Made by a program: the position numbers and the translations under genes
Source: JBOGED01 sp050743625
GTDB taxonomy: Bacteria > Actinomycetota > Nitriliruptoria > Euzebyales > Egibacteraceae
Length of the DNA stretch: 14,116 nucleotides
Direction: 5' to 3'
Assembly: GCA_050743625.1 (NCBI GenBank)
Contig: JBOGED010000079.1
Span: 1 to 14,116, forward strand
Notes under the pieces: generated by a model
What the model was told of the DNA's origin: nothing
Databases searched by the model: none
What the model saw: the letters and a program-made list of their open reading frames with translations, nothing else
Shown: positions 1-6,416 of the stretch, piece by piece
How positions within the stretch are numbered: the first letter of the stretch is position 1
Layout: the number at the start of each line of letters is the position of its first letter

Positions 1-2
1 CT

Positions 3-723
3 CCTACACCCCCACAACCACCCACGACTTTGCCGATCGCCCTGACCTCACACCGCTGCGGGGTCCTCCTCGGTTTTCTATTTATCGCAGCCCTCTTTGT
101 CGCGGAATACGCGTTTGGATGGATAACGGTTGTAGGAACTGAGTTGAGTGTCAGTGGGCTAGCCGGGACACTTGGCTATCTGTTGAGCGGATTGATTGCG
201 CACTCCGCTTCGGGTATCGCGGAGGAGGTTGGATATAGGGGTTACGTGTTTGCCAATCTTGCGCGCGAATTGCCTGTCTGGTCGGCGGCTGTGCTCAGCG
301 GCATCCTCTTCAGTGTTGTGCTGCACGCCAATCAGCCGCAATTTGACCTCATGTTCATTGTTTATGCGACACTGCTTCTCTGTTGTTTGTAGTATTAGGT
401 TGGGCACTCGCGCGATCTGGTTTGGCATAGGGCTCCACTGGAGTTGGAACTGGAGCACAAGCTTTCTCTTTGGGCTGAACTCTGCGAACAGTCCCGATTA
501 TGATCATGTTCTGCTCCACCTTCGGAAAGATGTCCCGACGCTCTCAGTGGGCGATACGGTCGTGTCAGGCGAGGAGCTGCTGCTCGTGTGTCTTGCGCTG
601 GCGGGAACCGCCTTGAGCTTTGTGTGGTTTCACTGCCAAGGACGGCCACCGCGCTGGCGAGCAAGGTTGGGAGACGACGGACAGCCAGACAGCTGTCCTC
701 CCGCATCCCTGACAGCCGTGTGA
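3..723 (+). pseudogene. CPBP (CAAX-type) intramembrane metalloprotease remnant, frameshifted
   Basis: This is the C-terminal part of a CPBP-family membrane protease (Abi/CAAX protease family). Three conserved motifs are visible. EEVGYRG (about 222-242) matches the catalytic EExxxR motif. A His follows in VVLHANQP (about 315-340). LHWSWNW (about 433-453) matches the late HxxxN motif. They are not in one frame. The reading frame open from the window edge stops at 390-392; the expected continuation (FVVLGWALARSG, about 386-421) is in a second frame; and the part from IWFGIGLHW to the stop at 721-723 is in a third. Two small indels, near 370-386 and 412-420, would restore one protein. The frame is open to base 3, so the N terminus lies outside the window; TTG at 30 is unlikely to be the real start. 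Base composition is less GC-rich than the neighbours, which suggests acquired DNA. Sequencing error instead of decay cannot be excluded. Confidence 0.82.
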
Positions 724-736
724 CGCCGCTCCGCCC

Positions 737-2257
737 TCACCTCAGCGGGGTCAGGAGCTGGTCCACGGGGGCGTAGTCGTCGGTGAGGACGGGGGCGCCG
801 GCGATGAAGGCGGTGAGCGCGGCGTCGTCGGAGATGACCAGGTCGTTGTCGCCGCGGGAGCGGTTGCGGGCCTGGATCGCTTGGACGTCGAGGGGAGCGT
901 CGGAGGCGAAGAGGACGAAGTTGCCGCCCGAGGCCTTCTCGATGCGCGATACAGGGGCGGCGACGGCGACGTGCGAGAACTCCTCGCGCAGCGTGGCGAC
1001 CTCGGCGCGGGCGAAGCCCAGCGGCGGGTAGTCGATGAGGTTGATCGCGTACACCCCGCCGGGGACCATCACGCGCTTCACGTCCTGGATGAACTCGGCC
1101 GTGGTGAGATGCCATGGCACGGCCTGACCACCGAACGCGTCCCCGATCACCAGGTCGTAGCGGCCCGACGGCTCGTCGGCGAGGCTCAGGCGCGCGTCCC
1201 CGATGCGGACCTGCAGGTCAGGGCCAGTCTCTAGGCCCAGCTCCGTGCGCGCGATACGGAGCAGGGTCGGGTCCAACTCCAACACGGCGCTGAACGACCC
1301 CGGGCGCACGGCCGCGAGGTAACGAGGCAGGCTGAACCCGCCACCGCCGATGTGCAGCGCCTCGATCGGCGCGCTCCCAGGAGCGAGGGCCGCGATCACG
1401 TCGCTCATGATCTGCGCGTAGGAGAACTCCAGATGCGTCGGGTCCGCCAGGTCGACATAGCTGTGGCGGAGCTGGTCCAGCCACAGCGTGCGGCCGGTCT
1501 CCCGAGCGGGGTCAGGGTCGATCCGGGCGCAGAAGTACGCGCTCTCGAACTCGCACCGGCCAGGCACCGTGACCGCGAGCCCGGTGCCGAGCAGGCCGAG
1601 CACGAGCATGCCGACCGGCAACCTCACACCCCGCCCACGGGCGAGGCGAGCCCACAGCACGACACCGACGCCGACGAGCGCGGCGCCCAAGGCGAGCACG
1701 AGCGGGGTCGTCGGCACGGTCGCCACCAGCACGAACCCCGTAGCGAAGGTCCCGAAGATCGCGCCCGCGGTCCCCAGAGCCGACAGCCGACCGACGACAC
1801 GGCCGGTCTCGTCCAGGTCCGCGAGCTGGAGCTTGACCACCGTGGGGCTCACCGCCGAGAGCACCGTCGCCGGGCCGAAGAACCCGACGAGCGCGAGCGT
1901 CACGATCGCGACCGGTCCCGCGCCGATCTGAGCATTGCCGAACACCCGGATCGCCGGGACCGTGCAGAGCGCGAGCGCCCCGCCCAAGATGAGCAGCGGC
2001 CCCAACGTCTTGCGTGGGTCGACCCGGTCGGCGGCTCGCCCGCCAAGCCACGTGCCGAGTGAGATCCCCGCCAGCACCGTGCCGATGATCCCCGTGTACG
2101 TCTCCAGGCTGACACCGACGTACGGCGCGAGGAGCCGCCCCGCCAGGATCTCCAACACTAAGACCGCGGCGGAGGTGAAAAAGACGAGCAGGCCGGCCGC
2201 AAGCCGAGGCAGTGGCGCGGCAAGCTCGGTTCCCTGTGCAGATCTCACGACCGCCAA
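737..2257 (-). CDS. fused membrane protein / spermidine synthase-like methyltransferase-fold protein
   Basis: The 506-residue protein has an N-terminal hydrophobic half (about residues 17-230, roughly seven to eight membrane segments) and a C-terminal class I SAM-fold domain of the spermidine-synthase (SpeE) superfamily. Visible motifs are HIGGGGFSLPRYL (302-314, nucleotide loop), ELDP (327-330), GDAR (353-356) and DLVIGDAFGG (368-377). The Asp in the last motif sits where aminopropyltransferases keep a catalytic or gatekeeper acid. Fused proteins of this architecture are common in bacteria. Their substrate is mostly unknown, so true spermidine synthesis is not assured. The start is TTG at 2255-2257: an AGGAGG ribosome-binding site at 2269-2274 lies 11 nt upstream, while the in-frame GTG three codons later is too far from it. 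It is divergent from the DUF2332 gene, with 45 nt between starts. It ends 13 nt from the stop of the convergent protease remnant. Confidence 0.92.
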   Translation of the reverse strand: MAVVRSAQGTELAAPLPRLAAGLLVFFTSAAVLVLEILAGRLLAPYVGVSLETYTGIIGTVLAGISLGTWLGGRAADRVDPRKTLGPLLILGGALALCTVPAIRVFGNAQIGAGPVAIVTLALVGFFGPATVLSAVSPTVVKLQLADLDETGRVVGRLSALGTAGAIFGTFATGFVLVATVPTTPLVLALGAALVGVGVVLWARLARGRGVRLPVGMLVLGLLGTGLAVTVPGRCEFESAYFCARIDPDPARETGRTLWLDQLRHSYVDLADPTHLEFSYAQIMSDVIAALAPGSAPIEALHIGGGGFSLPRYLAAVRPGSFSAVLELDPTLLRIARTELGLETGPDLQVRIGDARLSLADEPSGRYDLVIGDAFGGQAVPWHLTTAEFIQDVKRVMVPGGVYAINLIDYPPLGFARAEVATLREEFSHVAVAAPVSRIEKASGGNFVLFASDAPLDVQAIQARNRSRGDNDLVISDDAALTAFIAGAPVLTDDYAPVDQLLTPLR

Positions 2258-2268
2258 TGCTACGGGCG

Positions 2269-2274
2269 CCTCCT
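2269..2274 (-). promoter_or_regulatory. Shine-Dalgarno AGGAGG that fixes a TTG start
   Basis: On the minus strand AGGAGG lies 11 nt before the TTG at 2255-2257. It is the main reason for choosing this start over the GTG at 2246-2248. The 45-nt gap to the opposite gene must also hold any divergent promoters, or they lie inside the two coding regions. I cannot identify -35/-10 boxes there. Confidence 0.65.
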
Positions 2275-2302
2275 GGCACGCTCACGACTACCATGACTGG
2301 CC

Positions 2303-3373
2303 ATGACGGTTGCCGATCGGGCTCACGTCGCGCGCGTCCTCGCCGTGCAGGCCGAGGGATGCGCGGCGCTTGGGTCCACGCTCTATCACCACCTGCTGTC
2401 GATGGCGGCGGAGGACGCGCTGGCCGGCGGGCCGGTCTGCGAGGTGATGAGCGGCTCGGCCAACCCGCGGCGCCGTGATGCGGCGGGGCTCCGCCTCATG
2501 GCGGCCGTCCACCGGCTCGTGCTCCTTCGCGAGGCGCCGCGGCTTGCCTGCTTCTACCCTTCGGTCGGGGGTACGGCGAACCTCGATGAGGCGTGGCCCG
2601 CGTTTCGCGCGCTGCTTGCGGAGCGTGGTGACGAGGTGCGTGAGCTTGCCGCCCGGCCCTGCCAGACCAACGAGGTGGGGCGCACGGCGTTGCTGCTCCC
2701 CGGGTTCCTGCAGGTGGCACGGGAGACTGGGCTGCCGCTCCGCCTGCTTGAGATCGGGTCGAGCGCCGGGTTGCAGCTGCGCTGGGACGCCTTCTTCTTC
2801 GATATGGGGTATGGGACGTGGGGCAGGCCGTCCTCGCCCGTCCGGTTGTACGGCAGGTGGGAGGGGCCGCCGGCCGATCTTGACGGGACGGTCAAGATCG
2901 TCGAGCGGCGCGGCTGCGACCCTCACCCGGTGGATCCCTCCACCCCTGAGGGTCGGCTGACCCTGACCGCGTCCGTGTGGGCCGACCAGGTCGGCCGGTT
3001 CGAGTCCCTCCGCGGCGCCCTCGAGCTTGCTGGGCGGATCCCCGCACGGGTGGACACCGCGCGAGCGGGGGACTGGCTGCCGGGGAGGCTGGCCGAGGCC
3101 GTTCCGGGGGTGGCGACCGTCGTGTTCCACACGATCGTGCTCCAGTACCTTGCTCCCGCTGAGCTCGCCACGGTCCGGGAGACCCTGTCCGAGGCGGGGA
3201 CCCGGGCAACCCCCGAGGCCCCGCTGGCCTGGCTCTTCTTCGAGCCCGAGGATCCCGAGACCATGTCGCTCGACATGCCGTATGTGGTCGAGCTCGTGAC
3301 CTGGCCCGGCGGGACGCGCCGCCGCCTCGCGGTCGCCAGCCCCCACGGTGCCTGGATCCGCTGGGTCGCCTAA
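2303..3373 (+). CDS. DUF2332 family protein
   Basis: The 356-residue soluble protein shows motifs I associate with DUF2332 (PF10094), a family of unknown function found mainly in Actinomycetota. They are QTNEVGR (121-127), LLEIGSSAGLQLRWD (148-162), CDPHPVDPSTPEGRLTL (205-221) and a later FHTIVLQY block. The EIGSSAGLQL segment looks like a Rossmann or methyltransferase-type glycine-rich loop, so nucleotide or SAM binding is plausible but unproven. The ATG at 2303 gives the family's typical N terminus. The nearby ATG at 2293 is in another frame. The gene is divergent from the spermidine-synthase-like gene and its stop is immediately followed by the deoC remnant. No signal peptide or membrane segment is seen. 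Length is full for the family. Confidence 0.9.
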   Translation: MTVADRAHVARVLAVQAEGCAALGSTLYHHLLSMAAEDALAGGPVCEVMSGSANPRRRDAAGLRLMAAVHRLVLLREAPRLACFYPSVGGTANLDEAWPAFRALLAERGDEVRELAARPCQTNEVGRTALLLPGFLQVARETGLPLRLLEIGSSAGLQLRWDAFFFDMGYGTWGRPSSPVRLYGRWEGPPADLDGTVKIVERRGCDPHPVDPSTPEGRLTLTASVWADQVGRFESLRGALELAGRIPARVDTARAGDWLPGRLAEAVPGVATVVFHTIVLQYLAPAELATVRETLSEAGTRATPEAPLAWLFFEPEDPETMSLDMPYVVELVTWPGGTRRRLAVASPHGAWIRWVA

Positions 3374-3374
3374 G

Positions 3375-3620
3375 GTGCTCGACCTCGCCATCCGCGTGAT
3401 GGACCTCACGACCTTGGAGCCCGCCGACACCCCCGAGAGGGTGCGCGCGTTGTCGGCCAGGGCGATGCGCCCTGACCCGGCCGACTCGACGTGCCCACCC
3501 GTGGCCGCCCTATGCGTCTTTCCTGGCCTCGTGCCGGTGGCGGTCGAGGCGCTTGCCGGCAGCGCCGTGCGCGTCGCCACGGTCGCCGGGGTGTTCCCGT
3601 TGGGGGCACACGCATGGTAC
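3375..3620 (+). pseudogene. deoC: deoxyribose-phosphate aldolase remnant, N-terminal fragment
   Basis: The frame reads VLDLAIRVMDLTTLEPADTP, then RVRALSARAMRPDPADSTCP, then PPVAALCVFPGLVPVAVEAL and VRVATVAGVFPLG. This is the N-terminal third of the long (eukaryote-like) form of class I deoxyribose-phosphate aldolase, which cleaves deoxyribose 5-phosphate to glyceraldehyde 3-phosphate and acetaldehyde. Family landmarks are DLTTLEGADT, the VCVYP strand and VASVAxxFPxG. Similarity stops just after FPLGAHA (about 3615); the frame then runs on into unrelated sequence. The catalytic Lys and the rest of the barrel are absent here. It begins one base after the DUF2332 stop, with no clear ribosome-binding site (GTG at 3375 would be the only start), so the 5' end may also be lost. 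The continuation is at 4180-4335. Confidence 0.78.
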
Positions 3621-3660
3621 GCGCCGGTAGTACGAGGCGCGTTGTGTCTGCTAGGCCCTC

Positions 3661-3708
3661 CCCGAACAGGGATTTCGGGGCGTATTTGCCCCGAAATCCC
3701 TGTTCGGG
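3661..3708. repeat. perfect palindrome, two head-to-head 20-bp repeat units
   Basis: The left arm 3661-3680 (cccgaacagggatttcgggg) is the exact reverse complement of the right arm 3689-3708. One more C-G pair (3681/3688) gives a 21-bp stem around the 6-nt loop GTATTT. Each arm can also fold alone, because CCCCGAA and TTCGGGG flank CAGGGAT. A third copy of the unit lies at 5741-5762. Two inverted copies of a short self-palindromic unit resemble REP/BIME elements of other bacteria. A bidirectional terminator is the alternative, but there is no T-run after either arm. Confidence 0.85.
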
Positions 3709-4038
3709 AACACACGCAGACGCGGGACACCCTACGGCCCACGCGCCTGGCGGGGTTGTGCTGGGGATCGCGCTGTGGCACACCCACCCGCCCAAACCGG
3801 CTGCCGGCACCGGACCCACAAGTGCAGCCAACCTCTGGCGCCCAACGCCGCGCCCACCACTGGCTCAAGCAGCGGTGTCGGAGCGCATCTGGTTCCGAGA
3901 ACAACGCTTGCGAACCAGTGGCCCCTTCGGGCAGCACAGATCGGCCACCCGCCAGTGGCGCACGAGCCGCACTGCTATCGAGAAAGAATGTCGATCCGCT
4001 CATGGCAAGCGCCTAGCGGGTGGCCTCGTCGACGATGC
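3709..4038. other. 330 bp with no recognisable gene
   Basis: This stretch is inside the deoC insertion. Open frames exist in several phases, as expected at high GC, but none shows a familiar motif, a membrane segment or a ribosome-binding site. I see no RNA gene, no tandem repeat and no promoter-like pair of boxes. Confidence 0.5.
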
Positions 4039-4180
4039 CTACTCGGGCGCCGTGGCCGCGAGCGCCGCTCGCAGCCGGTCCAGATCCTTGAGTTTCGTCA
4101 TGAGGATGTTCACGACTCGCTCGTCATCGACCTCGGCATAGCTGTGGACGAGCAGGTTGCGGAAGCGGGCGTCGCGCAAG
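4039..4180 (-). pseudogene. HepT-like RNase toxin, C-terminal remnant
   Basis: Read on the minus strand, the frame gives LRDARFRNLLVHSYAEVDDE, then RVVNILMTKLKDLDRLRAAL, and ends at TAG (4039-4041). RNLLVHSY fits the Rx4HxY motif of HepT (HEPN-fold, formerly DUF86) RNases. In MntA-HepT toxin-antitoxin systems the nucleotidyltransferase antitoxin MntA AMPylates that Tyr. The VDDERVVNIL...LKDLDRLRAAL helix that follows is also typical. Only about 45 residues remain out of the usual 110-140. Upstream of RDARFRN the sequence no longer looks like HepT and abuts the second deoC fragment, and no mntA lies nearby. It should be inactive. It was brought in with the DNA that interrupts deoC. Confidence 0.7.
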
Positions 4181-4335
4181 ACACGGCGGCGGTCGAGGCG
4201 CTGGCCGCCAAGCTCGCGGTCCTCGCCGCCGTGCGGGCCGGCGCGGCAGCGAGCGACGTGGTCATGGACCGCGACCCGCTGCTCGCCGGCCGCGACGGCC
4301 AGATCCTCGACGAGGTCCGCGCCGGGCGTCATGGC
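4180..4335 (+). pseudogene. deoC: deoxyribose-phosphate aldolase remnant, central fragment
   Basis: In the plus frame VEALAAKLAVLAAVRAGAAA is followed by SDVVMDRDPLLAGRDGQILD and EVRAG. This follows the aldolase segment after FPxGQ, where the family reads roughly L-x-x-K-L-x-E-x-x-x-A-V-x-x-G-A-x-E-I-D-V-V-I-(D/N)-R, then a G-(Q/R) turn and DEIRxxR. Several family positions have drifted (GADEID is GAAASD). After RHG (about 4335) similarity ends, and the downstream barrel with the Schiff-base Lys is not found in the window. The gene is therefore both interrupted and 3'-truncated. Taken alone the match is moderate; it is strengthened by the N-terminal fragment upstream in the same orientation. 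Confidence 0.62.
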
Positions 4336-4643
4336 TTGCGATGCTCGGCGCCCCCAGCCTCCTTGACGACCTCGTCGCACAACGCGTCTGACAGAATCGT
4401 GCATTGCGCGTCGTGTTCAGACGCCCGTCACCGATGCCGAATGGGTCGATTCACGCGGCTCGCCTAGGATCGGGCAATGCGCGCCCATCCCACGTGCGAG
4501 GCGGCTGTCGTGGCTGGGTGCACGCATGCGGCGAGCGCCGGGAGAAGCGGCCCGCCTGAAAACAAGGTCGATTCCGCACTGGGGATCGACTTCACCGACT
4601 TCACCGATGTCGACCTGGGATACCGAGCACAGGAGACCGCTGG
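4336..4643. other. intergenic region upstream of the 4644-5765 gene, with a 9-bp tandem repeat
   Basis: No gene is recognised here. A possible -10 box TAGGAT is at 4465-4470, without a convincing -35. The 9-mer CTTCACCGA occurs twice in tandem (4590-4598 and 4599-4607), just upstream of the ribosome-binding site AGGAGA (4631-4636), which is 7 nt before the ATG at 4644. The tandem repeat could be an operator or chance. Confidence 0.35.
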
Positions 4644-5765
4644 ATGACCTCCGAAGAGAAGACCCTGCTGGCCGTGCTGGCGATTTCTGCTGTGCTGGTA
4701 CCGATCGCGCTCGGAGCCGCGCTCGGCTGGCCCGTGTGGTCGTGGCTGCTGCTTGCGGCCCTCCCGCTCGGCGGAGCGGGTCGGGTGGCCTGGAGCATCC
4801 AGCGGCGCGTGCAGCGGGAGCGCGAGCGAGAGGCGAAAGCCGCACCGCCCGCCCAAGACCAGCAGCCCGAAGCCTCGCACACGCTGGTCGCCGACGTGGC
4901 CCTGCCGAGCGCTATCGACGGCTGCGACTTCCGGTTCTCCGCGACCGTGTACTGGCTCCCCGCGTTGGGAGCGACGGTGCGGCACGCGAACCTCGGTGAG
5001 CTCGCGGTCGGCGCGATCATCGCGCGGGCGCAGGCGATCACCAAGGAGGAGCATCCGAGCCGGGCTGAAGTTGCCCAGCATCGGCTCGCCGGTGAGCTCG
5101 GTGCGGTGGATCGGGACGCATCCGATGCGGTGGGGGCCTGGGCCGAACAGGTTCAACTCATGCTTCCCGAGGCTGACCAGGCACGACTGCGTAAGCTCGC
5201 GGACCTGCGTAAGGACGAGGAAGTCTGGGAGCACGAGCGCGACCACGAGCGCAGCAAGCGACGATATCTCCGCGAGGACGTGCTGCAGAGCACCGCGAGC
5301 GCGGTCGTATGGTGGCTCGCGCGCAACGACGGCAACGTCGAGCGCGCCCCTGGCGTTATCAAGGCGCTGGAACAGATCTCCGCTGCGGCCAACAACGCGG
5401 AGCCGCCTGCCTCGGACGACGCGCCGCCGTCCCTGAACGGCGGCTCCGTTGCGGGCCAGTGGGGTCTGCTGATGGACGCGCTGGGCTTCGGGGATGAGGT
5501 GCCGCTGCTCTCTCATGACTTCGCTCTGCTACTCGAGAAGTGCGGCAGGCCCGAGGAGGCTGAGGAGATCCGGCGGCGTTACGACACGTCCACGGGAGCC
5601 GAGGATCCCGCGGGGAACCGGCCCGCGCCCGGCGAAGAGCCGCCCCTGCCGGGGGAGCCTTGGTGGAGCGCTCGAACGCCGGAGGAGCCGTGGTGGCATG
5701 TGGGGAGGTCGGATCAGGACCGGCCGCCGCAGGCGCAATGCTCCCCGAACAGGGATTTCGGGTAA
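4644..5765 (+). CDS. membrane-anchored actinobacterial protein of unknown function
   Basis: The 373-residue protein starts with two hydrophobic segments (about residues 8-28 and 32-48), then a very basic, Arg/Glu-rich stretch (52-65) that predicts a cytoplasmic body. The body has a beta-like segment (FRFSATVYWLP, 96-106) and a long charged helical region (about 120-215, probably coiled coil, including LRKLADLRKDEEVWEHERDH). It then has a conserved-looking block EDVLQSTASAVVWWLARNDG (211-230) and ISAAANNAEP (245-254), and a final helix ending AEEIRRRY (306-313). The tail is Pro/Glu-rich with two EPWW repeats (338-341, 348-351). I recognise the general type from actinomycete proteins but know no function; a distant SPFH/band-7-like fold is only a guess. 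AGGAGA at 4631-4636 supports the start. The last seven residues (SPNRDFG) and the stop fall within or at the end of the repeat at 5741-5762. A decayed partial paralogue is at 10924-11092. Confidence 0.85.
   Translation: MTSEEKTLLAVLAISAVLVPIALGAALGWPVWSWLLLAALPLGGAGRVAWSIQRRVQREREREAKAAPPAQDQQPEASHTLVADVALPSAIDGCDFRFSATVYWLPALGATVRHANLGELAVGAIIARAQAITKEEHPSRAEVAQHRLAGELGAVDRDASDAVGAWAEQVQLMLPEADQARLRKLADLRKDEEVWEHERDHERSKRRYLREDVLQSTASAVVWWLARNDGNVERAPGVIKALEQISAAANNAEPPASDDAPPSLNGGSVAGQWGLLMDALGFGDEVPLLSHDFALLLEKCGRPEEAEEIRRRYDTSTGAEDPAGNRPAPGEEPPLPGEPWWSARTPEEPWWHVGRSDQDRPPQAQCSPNRDFG
5741..5762 (+). repeat. third copy of the palindromic repeat unit, at the 3' end of a gene
   Basis: Bases 5741-5762 are identical to 3658-3679 (22 of 22). 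The unit contains CCCGAA (5744-5749) and TTCGGG (5757-5762) around CAGGGAT, so it folds into a 6-bp hairpin. Unlike the copy in deoC it has no inverted partner nearby. It overlaps the last codons of the 4644-5765 gene, whose TAA follows at 5763-5765. It lies between two convergent genes, a usual place for REP-like elements or terminators. Confidence 0.8.
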
Positions 5766-5805
5766 GGGGCTTGGGGGGCAGGCCTGACCGCCGTCATCGG
5801 GATGC

Positions 5806-6402
5806 TCAGACGCGTACCGGTACGTGCGGCGCGAGATGCAACTGCCACGGCTGCGGTTGGTGGTCGGTCGCGTAAAGGGCGAGGATCGGTGGCGCCCAAA
5901 GGTGTCGGGACTCGGCGAGGCGGGCGGCCAAGCCTCCTGCGTCTTGGAGCCGAGCGGTGAAGCCGGCGCGGGCGGCTTCGATGGCTCGCCGCGCTGCCTC
6001 GACGGCTTCGGTCCACGTCGGGATCAGGTCATTGCCGATGACCTTGCCGGCCCGCCCTACTTGCGCGACCCACCGATCCCCCGTGGGCCAGATCGTGCCC
6101 TCGACCACATCCGTGAGCACGGGCAGCGGGCGAACGCCGAGAGCCGAGGCCGCGGTAAGGACGTCGGCCATCGGCACAGCCTCGCGCGCATGCACGATCC
6201 GCAGGACCAGGACAGCCGGATCCTGCGCGACCGCGTGCGCCGCCTGCAGCGCCTGCTGGTCGACGTGCCATTGCCCGGCGTGGCGGTAGGCGACCGGCCG
6301 TCCCGTCTCGGTGGAGAGCACCTCCGCCGTCGAGGCGGCCATGGCCTCTTTGAGGCTCGGCCAGTCAGCGCCCTGACCTGAAGCTTCCCGGATGCGGACC
6401 AT
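5806..6402 (-). CDS. hypothetical protein downstream of an XRE-type regulator
   Basis: The 198-residue soluble protein is not recognised. It starts MVRIREASGQGADWPSLKEA, has an Ala-rich helical middle and ends LHLAPHVPVRV. No signal peptide, membrane segment or catalytic motif is evident. The frame is open further upstream, but the upstream part is only the antisense-like shadow of the regulator gene. The ATG at 6402 has AGAAGGA about 6 nt before it and lies 14 nt after the regulator's stop. The arrangement implies one transcript with the regulator and possible translational coupling. XRE/helical-repeat regulators in actinomycetes are often paired with a small protein they act with, so this may be a partner, but that is inference. 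It converges on the 4644-5765 gene with a 40-nt gap. Confidence 0.75.
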   Translation of the reverse strand: MVRIREASGQGADWPSLKEAMAASTAEVLSTETGRPVAYRHAGQWHVDQQALQAAHAVAQDPAVLVLRIVHAREAVPMADVLTAASALGVRPLPVLTDVVEGTIWPTGDRWVAQVGRAGKVIGNDLIPTWTEAVEAARRAIEAARAGFTARLQDAGGLAARLAESRHLWAPPILALYATDHQPQPWQLHLAPHVPVRV

Positions 6403-6416
6403 GGCGGTTCCTTCTG

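Larger units (their letters stand above)
3612..4180. mobile_element. unidentified insertion of about 570 bp inside deoC
   Basis: The two deoC fragments abut in protein terms: FPLGAHA at the left edge and VEALAAKLAVL at the right edge correspond to adjacent residues of the aldolase, so little deoC sequence is missing. The roughly 570 bp between them are foreign. They hold a perfect palindrome (3661-3708), about 330 bp without a recognisable gene (3709-4038), and a HepT C-terminal fragment on the minus strand (4039-4180). I see no transposase, no terminal inverted repeats at the outer edges and no clear target-site duplication. The mechanism could therefore be transposition, recombination between repeats, or successive rearrangements. 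Boundaries are accurate to about 15 bp. Confidence 0.5.

Noticed and set aside
1352..2062. Long plus-strand frames opposite the spermidine-synthase-like gene
   Set aside because: Arg/Asp/Glu/Pro-rich translations with no motifs; antisense shadows of a well-supported gene.
3661..3708. Palindrome read as a CRISPR repeat or tRNA/rRNA piece
   Set aside because: Only three units exist in the window, two of them inverted and one 2 kb away, without regular spacers; no cloverleaf or rRNA-like sequence.
3661..3708. Palindrome as a classical Rho-independent terminator of deoC
   Set aside because: No T-run follows on either strand and the upstream gene is a remnant; kept as a repeat, with terminator only as an alternative.
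2288..4003. 571-codon open frame on the minus strand opposite DUF2332 and the deoC remnant
   Set aside because: Its translation is Arg/Gly/Pro/His-rich with no domain, and it is antisense to the clearly recognisable DUF2332 protein; a typical high-GC shadow.
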